From Brachybacterium sp. (GTDB lineage Bacteria > Actinomycetota > Actinomycetes > Actinomycetales > Dermabacteraceae), in the NCBI GenBank assembly GCA_027322375.1, contig DAHVRS010000332.1, positions 1-18,716 on the forward strand: a DNA stretch of 18,716 bases, given 5' to 3'. The translations under genes and the position numbers were made by a program. A model generated the notes under the pieces. That model ran no database searches, was not told the DNA's origin, and worked only from the letters and a program-made list of their open reading frames with translations. Shown here one piece after another: positions 14,534 to 18,716 of the stretch (its first letter is position 1; each line of letters begins with the position of its first letter).

Positions 14534-15619
14534 ATGTCAGCGGCCTCCCCCGACGTCCCCGACGAGGACCTGTCCCTGCTTCCGGCGGATCTCGCCGAGC
14601 TCGGCACCGCACCGCCGACGGCGCCCTCCACGGGCCGGATCGTGCTAGCCGCCGGGTCGATGCTCCTCGTGCTCACGCTGCTGGCCTGGGCGCTGCCCTG
14701 GGCGAGCGGAGCCAGCTGGGCGGAGATCCTCGAACGCCTGGGCTCCCTGCCTCCCTGGGCGGTGCCCGCCGCGGCGCTGCTCGGTGCCGGCGCCCTGCTC
14801 CTGGAGACCCAGACGGTCCGCGCCGCACTGCCGGGTGCCCGCCTAGGCCCTGCGCTGCAGGGGCACGCCGCCTCGCAGGCGATCGCACTCGGCGTGCCGG
14901 GCGGGACGATGATCGGGATGGGGGCGATGGCGTGGATCCTGCGCCGCAGCGGGCTCGCGCTCCCGCTGATCATCACGGGTCTGCTGCTCGCCTCCCTCGT
15001 GGAGATGGTGGTCACCTCGGTACTCGTGCCGGTCCTGGGCCTCGCCTCCTACGCGCTCTCCTCCGCCCTCGGCACGGCGCCGGTCGAGCTGCCCGGGACG
15101 GTGTGGGCGGCGCTGGTCGCACTCCTGGGGACCCTGCTCGCGCTCGGTGCGGTCGCCGTGGTGCTGCGCCGTGACGCGCTCGCATGGATCCTGATCGCGC
15201 TGCGGACCGGGATCCCTCAGGAGACGGGCCTCGTGATCCTCCGTCAGAGGGATGCGCTCGTGGGGCTCCTGCGCCGTCGCCCGCTCGCCCTGCTCCTGCC
15301 CACGGCCGCGGCGCGGGTGCTGCAGTGGCTCGCGCTCGTGCTCGCGGTGAAGGCGGTGGGCGCGGAGGTGCCGCTGCTGCTGACGGTCGCGATCTTCGCG
15401 CTCGGGCGTCTGCTCGCGCTCGTGCCGCTGACCCCGGGCGGCGCGGGGATCACCGAGAGCGTGGGCGCGGCCGCGCTCGTCGGCCTCGGCGTCGCCCCGG
15501 CGGAGGCCGCCGCGGCGATGCTCGTGCTGCTGGTGACGATGCTGATCGTGCCGCTGCTGGCCGGGATCCCGGCCGCGATGCTCGCGATCATCCGGCCCCG
15601 CCAGTCCTCAACGCCGTGA
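14534..15619 (+). CDS. Lysylphosphatidylglycerol synthase-type transmembrane protein (UPF0104, flippase-like)
   Basis: After a 35-residue acidic, Pro-rich cytoplasmic N-terminus, the 361-residue protein has about eight membrane helices. The family signature PLTPGGAGITESVGA near residue 300 and the earlier GVPGGTMIGMGAMAW fit the membrane part of the LPG synthase/UPF0104 family (PF03706). In MprF this domain flips aminoacylated lipids. Here no synthase (GNAT-like) domain is attached, so it belongs to the stand-alone members whose lipid substrate is mostly unknown. The ATG at 14534 is supported by a -10-like GAGAAT at six nt, which suggests leaderless expression. Its stop is one nt from the stop of the convergent gene at 15621, so there is no room for a separate terminator. 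Any stop signal must lie within the neighbouring reading frame. Confidence 0.85.
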   Translation: MSAASPDVPDEDLSLLPADLAELGTAPPTAPSTGRIVLAAGSMLLVLTLLAWALPWASGASWAEILERLGSLPPWAVPAAALLGAGALLLETQTVRAALPGARLGPALQGHAASQAIALGVPGGTMIGMGAMAWILRRSGLALPLIITGLLLASLVEMVVTSVLVPVLGLASYALSSALGTAPVELPGTVWAALVALLGTLLALGAVAVVLRRDALAWILIALRTGIPQETGLVILRQRDALVGLLRRRPLALLLPTAAARVLQWLALVLAVKAVGAEVPLLLTVAIFALGRLLALVPLTPGGAGITESVGAAALVGLGVAPAEAAAAMLVLLVTMLIVPLLAGIPAAMLAIIRPRQSSTP

Positions 15620-15620
15620 G

Positions 15621-16124
15621 TCAGTCCTCGTCCTCGTAGGCCGGGGTGGCGATGCCGAGGGAGTCGGAGGGGTGTGCGGGCGCGACCGGCCCGGCCCCGG
15701 ACCCGGACCCTGCCTGTGCCTCGGGCAGCAGCGGGTACCCGCCGATGCTCGCCCCGAGCCGAGTGCCGACGAAGGCGGCGACGTCATGGACGTGATCGCT
15801 CGCCTCCGCACCGCGGCCCAGGAAGCCCGCTCCCGAGTAGCCGCCGAGGCGTCGGCCGCTGGTGCGCTCCCCCGCGACCGCTGCCGTCTCCAGGCGCTTC
15901 GCCGCGCTGCGCAGGGAGGCGGAGGCGCGACTGAGCTCCGCGGAGGCACCGTCGGTCCAGGCCTCGTGGATCTCCTCGCCGAGCTCACGCGCCGCGGGAT
16001 CCTCCGCTGTGCACACGGCCGCGATCGCGTTCGCGACCCGCAGGCGCAGCAGGGTGAGCCGGTCCCCGGCACGGCGCATCGCCGCGGCCTGTTCGCGCAG
16101 CGCGCGGGGCTCAGGGCTGCTCAT
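15621..16124 (-). CDS. Hypothetical protein, helical N-terminus and disordered C-terminus
   Basis: This 167-residue protein is not recognised. Residues 1-85 (starting MSSPEPRALREQAAAMRRAG) are predicted as long amphipathic, Ala/Arg/Glu-rich helices, including AKRLETAAVAGERTSGRRLGG. This is somewhat like the helical hairpins of WXG/ESX-type or PPE-like actinobacterial proteins, but no WXG motif is seen. The C-terminal third is Gly/Ser/Pro-rich and ends in the acidic tail AYEDED. It has no signal peptide and no membrane helix. AAGGAG lies eight nt before the ATG at 16124, so the start is well supported. It is the third gene of the bldC-hydrolase operon, 25 bp behind the hydrolase stop. Its first codons contain one copy of the 17-bp direct repeat whose other copy spans the hydrolase stop. 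Confidence 0.75.
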   Translation of the reverse strand: MSSPEPRALREQAAAMRRAGDRLTLLRLRVANAIAAVCTAEDPAARELGEEIHEAWTDGASAELSRASASLRSAAKRLETAAVAGERTSGRRLGGYSGAGFLGRGAEASDHVHDVAAFVGTRLGASIGGYPLLPEAQAGSGSGAGPVAPAHPSDSLGIATPAYEDED

Positions 16125-16155
16125 TCGACGTCTCCTTGGCGCGCGGGGCTCAGGG
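16100..16155. repeat. 17-bp direct repeat at a gene junction
   Basis: GCGCGCGGGGCTCAGGG is found at 16100-16116, inside the start of the hypothetical gene, and at 16139-16155, across the stop of the hydrolase gene. The period is 39 bp. It looks like a local duplication that formed or moved the gene junction. Confidence 0.7.
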
Positions 16156-17196
16156 TGCCGGGGTCATCCCGTCGGGCGTCTCCATCGTAGGCGTCGGAGG
16201 GAAGCACGTCTCCAGCCATTCGTCCAGGATCTGCAGGGCACGGGCACGGGCGTCGGCGTCGGAGAGGAAGACGTCGTGCCGCGCCCCCCGGATCGCCTCG
16301 ATCTGCACCCGCGGCCCGAGCCGGCGAGCGGCCGCGGCGAGGGCGCGGACGTCGAGCACGGAGTCGGCGCGGCGCATCTCCTCGCGGAAGCGGGGGCCGA
16401 TGCGGGTGCGCGTGGAGTGCAGCACGAGGATCGGGATGGTGAGCGGTCCGGCCGCAGCGAGGCGGCGCTGCCCGTCCATCACCGCCTCGAGCGTCTCGGC
16501 GGGGAGGCGGTGGCCGCGTGCGGGCTTGAGGTCGAGGTCGTAGTCGTAGGGGCCGCCGTAGTCGCGGTGGGTGGTGCGGGCGTAGTGGTCGCTGCCGCGC
16601 GGGAGGATCGGCCGGCGGCGCAGCGCCCTCGCGAGCAGTCGGACCGGGCCGAGGGCGAGCCGCCTCGTGCCGGGGCCGAGGTGCATCTCGAGCCAGGGGG
16701 AGTTCAGGGCGAGTCCGGCGACGGTGCCGGGGTGGCGCTGCGCCCACAGCGCGGCGGTGAGCCCACCGGTGGAGTGGGCGAGGAGGATCGGGGGCCGGCC
16801 ACGGCCGATGTGTCGCAGCGAGGCGAAGATCTCGGCGTCGTAGCGGTTGAGGTGATCGACCGCGGTGGGGGTCTGATCGGGCAGGAGGCTGCGTCCGTGC
16901 TTGCGCAGGTCCAGTCCCCACACGTCATGGCCTCGCCTGCCGAGGTGCTCCATCAGGCCGCGGTCCAGGACGTAGTCGGACCAGCCGTGCATGAGCAGGA
17001 TCGGTGGCCGGGTCTCCCCCGCGCCTGTGCCGTCGGCGCTGCTGGCGCCTGCGCTCGCCGCGCCGTGCGTGCCTGCCTCGCCATGGGGGCCCGCCTCACG
17101 ATGGATGAGGGTTGCGACCAGGGGCCCTTCCTCATCGGACCCCAGGTCGAGGCGGTGACTGCTGTACCCGTCCCCGAGGACCGGGTCGCGGGTCAC
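16150..17196 (-). CDS. Alpha/beta hydrolase (serine aminopeptidase S33 / monoacylglycerol lipase-like)
   Basis: The 348-residue alpha/beta hydrolase has the oxyanion-hole motif LLMHGWSDY (67-75). The nucleophile elbow is LAHSTGG (Ser142), with His replacing the first Gly of GxSxG. The acid is probably Asp278 or Asp282 and the catalytic His is His307 in GARHDVFLS. The overall pattern, with DVWGLDLRKHGRS and a long lid region at about 165-235, fits the Hydrolase_4/S33 lipase-like group acting on acylglycerols or other esters in the cytoplasm. The exact substrate is unknown. There is an unusual Ala/Gly/Ser-rich insert at about 36-62. The GTG start overlaps the bldC stop as GTGA (17193-17196), which points to translational coupling with the developmental regulator. 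Confidence 0.85.
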   Translation of the reverse strand: MTRDPVLGDGYSSHRLDLGSDEEGPLVATLIHREAGPHGEAGTHGAASAGASSADGTGAGETRPPILLMHGWSDYVLDRGLMEHLGRRGHDVWGLDLRKHGRSLLPDQTPTAVDHLNRYDAEIFASLRHIGRGRPPILLAHSTGGLTAALWAQRHPGTVAGLALNSPWLEMHLGPGTRRLALGPVRLLARALRRRPILPRGSDHYARTTHRDYGGPYDYDLDLKPARGHRLPAETLEAVMDGQRRLAAAGPLTIPILVLHSTRTRIGPRFREEMRRADSVLDVRALAAAARRLGPRVQIEAIRGARHDVFLSDADARARALQILDEWLETCFPPTPTMETPDGMTPAP

Positions 17197-17411
17197 TTGT
17201 CCTTCGAGCTGTCGCGCAGGAGGTCCACGACCTCGTCGCGCCGATAGCGGCGATGACCGCCGAGGGTACGCATGTAGGTGAGCTTGCCTGCCTGTGCCCA
17301 GCGGGTGACCGTCTTGGGATCGACATGGAACATCTTCGCCACCTCAGCCGGGGTCAGCAGCTCGGCGACGTCGTCGTCACCGGTGGGCGGCTGCTCCGTC
17401 GAAGCATTCAT
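17193..17411 (-). CDS. bldC: BldC-family MerR-like transcriptional regulator
   Basis: The chosen ATG at 17411 gives 72 residues. The open frame extends to 17525, but the added residues are not BldC-like. The core ELLTPAEVAKMFHVDPKTVTRWAQAG is the winged helix-turn-helix with its recognition helix. KLTYMRTLGGHRRYRRDEV completes the wing and closely follows Streptomyces BldC. The usual MerR coiled coil and effector domain are absent, as in BldC. In Streptomyces this protein binds direct repeats as head-to-tail oligomers and delays sporulation. In non-sporulating actinobacteria its role is open. It leads an operon with a hydrolase (GTGA overlap) and a hypothetical gene. The ribosome binding site (AAAGG, about 12 nt away) is weak. 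Confidence 0.92.
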   Translation of the reverse strand: MNASTEQPPTGDDDVAELLTPAEVAKMFHVDPKTVTRWAQAGKLTYMRTLGGHRRYRRDEVVDLLRDSSKDK

Positions 17412-17794
17412 GGGGTGGTCGGCCTTTCGGGACGGGCGGAGGAGGAAGAGTCGCGCTCGGACTGGACCGGGAGAGCGGGGACCCGGGAACAGGGTAGTCG
17501 GTAAGGTGCCCTTCTCCGCCACCATCTCGGGGTATAGACCCGGTGAGCCTCACTGCATGACGAATTCTGCGCCCTCTCACCAGCGCCTCGCCACGCGCTA
17601 TCACCTCCCTCACAGCGCGTGCTTCACCCTCGCGGGACATGCGCTTTCCGCCCCTCGGGAGGGATGTCCGGCACGTCTCACCCTGTGGAGTTCGCCGGAC
17701 ACGGCGCTGAGCATGTACGCTGGGCTTCCGAAGCTAATGCCATCTTCCGGGTCGACAAGAACACCCGGCAGCCGATGCACAGGGGGTCAGATCC
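17412..17794. other. 383-bp divergent intergenic region between bldC and the DUF3073 gene
   Basis: I see no gene in this stretch. On the minus strand TATACC (17531-17536) could be a bldC -10 box, giving a leader of over 100 nt. On the plus strand TACGCT (17716-17721) could serve the DUF3073 gene with a leader of about 67 nt. A 7-bp inverted repeat ACGCGCT/AGCGCGT lies at 17593-17620. The region is less GC-rich around 17551-17570 (CGAATTCTG), where BldC autoregulation might act, but no clear direct repeat is visible. Confidence 0.4.
17716..17721 (+). promoter_or_regulatory. Candidate -10 element of the DUF3073 gene
   Basis: TACGCT is the same hexamer as the candidate sucC -10 box. It lies 73 bp before the ATG at 17795. 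No convincing -35 is seen. Confidence 0.35.
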
Positions 17795-17992
17795 ATGGGT
17801 CGCGGCCGACAGAAAGCCAAGCACACCAAGGTGGCTCGGGACCTGAAGTACTACAGCCCGCCGACCGACCTCTCCGCGCTGCAGCGCGAGCTGCAGGCGA
17901 AGCGGGCGGCGTCCTCCTCTGACGGGGACGACTGGGCCGAGGACAGCGACGACTGGGCCGACGAGGACGCTCCTTCCGCGCAGCGACGCTGA
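17795..17992 (+). CDS. DUF3073 family protein
   Basis: This 65-residue protein starts MGRGRQKAKHTKVARDLKYY, the hallmark of DUF3073, continues SPPTDLSALQRELQAKR, and ends in an acidic Asp/Trp-containing tail with a repeated DDWAED/DDWADE motif. The basic N-terminus and acidic C-terminus suggest a small nucleic-acid or ribosome-associated protein, but no function is established to my knowledge. The start is supported by AGGGGG at eight nt. DUF3073 genes often sit between purM and bldC in actinobacteria, exactly as here, which supports both the call and the view that the region is old chromosomal backbone. It ends 39 nt before the terminator hairpin shared with purM. Confidence 0.92.
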   Translation: MGRGRQKAKHTKVARDLKYYSPPTDLSALQRELQAKRAASSSDGDDWAEDSDDWADEDAPSAQRR

Positions 17993-18031
17993 GGACGCGT
18001 CGGCGCCTGACGCCGACCATCGTGACACCGC

Positions 18032-18062
18032 ACGAGGGCCGACCCGATGGGTCGGCCCTCGT
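18032..18062. terminator. Bidirectional terminator hairpin between DUF3073 gene and purM
   Basis: A perfect 14-bp stem (ACGAGGGCCGACCC at 18032-18045 with 18049-18062) has a tight loop. It lies between the convergent stops at 17992 and 18084. Confidence 0.8.
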
Positions 18063-18083
18063 ACTGTGCGGGGCACATGATGC

Positions 18084-18716
18084 TCAGGCCCAGCCCTGGT
18101 GCTGACCGGCGAGCATGACGGAGCCGCCCTCGACACCCTTGGCGCCGGCGAACACGTGCTCGAGCGGTGCGCCCGGCTCGGGCAGCGTGTCCTCACCGAC
18201 GACCTCGCCGATGACGCGGGCGCCGAGGCCCTGCTCGGCGAGCACCGCGAGGACTGCGTCTGCCTTCTCCGCGTCGACCAGGGCGATCATGCCGATGCCC
18301 ATGTTCAGCGTGCCCTCGAGGTCCAGCTGCGGCACCGACCCCCACTGCGCGACGCGGGAGAAGACCGCGCTGGGCTCCCAGCTGCCGCGGTCCACGCGCG
18401 CGGCGAGGCCCTGCGGCATGACGCGAGCGAGGTTCGCGGCGAGCCCGCCGCCGGTGACATGACTGAGGGCGTGGACGGCACCGGCGGTGCGCACATCGCG
18501 CAGCACGGCCAGCAGGTCCGCGGTATAGATGCGGGTGGGCTCGAGGAGCTCCTCCCCCAGGGTGCGTCCGAAGTCGTCGATGTGCTGCTCGAGGCCGAGG
18601 CCCGCCGCGGCGACCACGGCGCGCACGAGGGAGTAGCCGTTGGAGTGCAGGCCGGAGGCGTCCATGCCGATGACGACGTCGCCGCTGCGAACCCGCTCGG
18701 GGCCCAGCAGCTCGTC
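18084..18716 (-). CDS. purM: Phosphoribosylformylglycinamidine cyclo-ligase (AIR synthase), N-terminal part beyond the window
   Basis: The frame runs in from the right edge (visible start DELLGPERVRSGDVVIGMDA) and stops at 18084, giving 211 residues of the C-terminal part. Recognisable PurM signatures are SGLHSNGYSLVRAVV, LLEPTRIYTADLL, ALSHVTGGGLAANLARVMP and GTLNMGIGMIALV. The enzyme uses ATP to close FGAM to aminoimidazole ribonucleotide, the fifth step of purine synthesis, in the cytoplasm. The internal ATG at 18665 is not the start, because conserved residues precede it. The last residues (VEGGSVMLAGQHQGWA) form a short extension past the usual fold. Convergent with the DUF3073 gene through a shared hairpin. 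Confidence 0.95.
   Translation of the reverse strand, partial: DELLGPERVRSGDVVIGMDASGLHSNGYSLVRAVVAAAGLGLEQHIDDFGRTLGEELLEPTRIYTADLLAVLRDVRTAGAVHALSHVTGGGLAANLARVMPQGLAARVDRGSWEPSAVFSRVAQWGSVPQLDLEGTLNMGIGMIALVDAEKADAVLAVLAEQGLGARVIGEVVGEDTLPEPGAPLEHVFAGAKGVEGGSVMLAGQHQGWA

Noticed and set aside
17191..17525. Longer BldC starting at 17525.
   Set aside because: The 38 additional residues are Pro/Arg-rich and absent from known BldC proteins. The ATG at 17411 fits the family length.

Overview
The window reads as ordinary chromosome from a very GC-rich actinobacterium. Markers for this are a BldC-type small MerR-like regulator, a DUF3073 protein next to purM, a DtxR/IdeR-type repressor with every metal ligand in place, many GTG starts, TANNNT-type -10 boxes and several probable leaderless genes. 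The gene set suggests a Micrococcales-type organism, possibly near Brachybacterium/Dermabacteraceae; that placement is inference. I see no tRNA, rRNA, CRISPR array, transposase or phage gene.

Layout, left to right. The 3' end of an RlmA/TlrB-type 23S rRNA guanine methyltransferase (1-668, +) is followed by a Cof-type HAD hydrolase (744-1601, +). This converges through a terminator hairpin on a four-helix membrane protein (1635-2462, -). Three housekeeping blocks follow on the minus strand: a secreted NlpC/P60 hydrolase with a serine-rich linker (2668-3606), a DtxR/IdeR regulator (3802-4521), and the succinyl-CoA synthetase operon sucC-sucD (6771 to 4699) with a strong terminator. Two small membrane proteins form a plus-strand operon (7039-7985).

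The centrepiece is a 1023-residue fusion (8226-11297, +). It joins a 12-helix membrane domain with heme-copper-oxidase-like histidine placement, a cytoplasmic linker, an internal twin-arginine-like thirteenth helix, a one-domain type 1 copper cupredoxin and a complete AniA-like NirK copper nitrite reductase. A Shine-Dalgarno sequence and ATG sit exactly at the twin-arginine segment, so the gene may also make a separate exported NirK. No other denitrification gene lies in the window.

It converges through a hairpin on the PcrA/UvrD helicase (11363-13993, -). Upstream of pcrA is a perfect 32-bp palindrome, then a divergent pair: a four-helix protein (14118-14453, -) and an LPG-synthase-type flippase-like protein (14534-15619, +). 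Both look leaderless. The right part is a minus-strand bldC-hydrolase-hypothetical operon (17411 to 15621, with a GTGA overlap), a 383-bp divergent intergenic region, DUF3073 (17795-17992, +), a hairpin, and the 3' part of purM (18084-18716, -).

Most of the window is conserved housekeeping. The nitrite reductase fusion is the part worth experimental attention.
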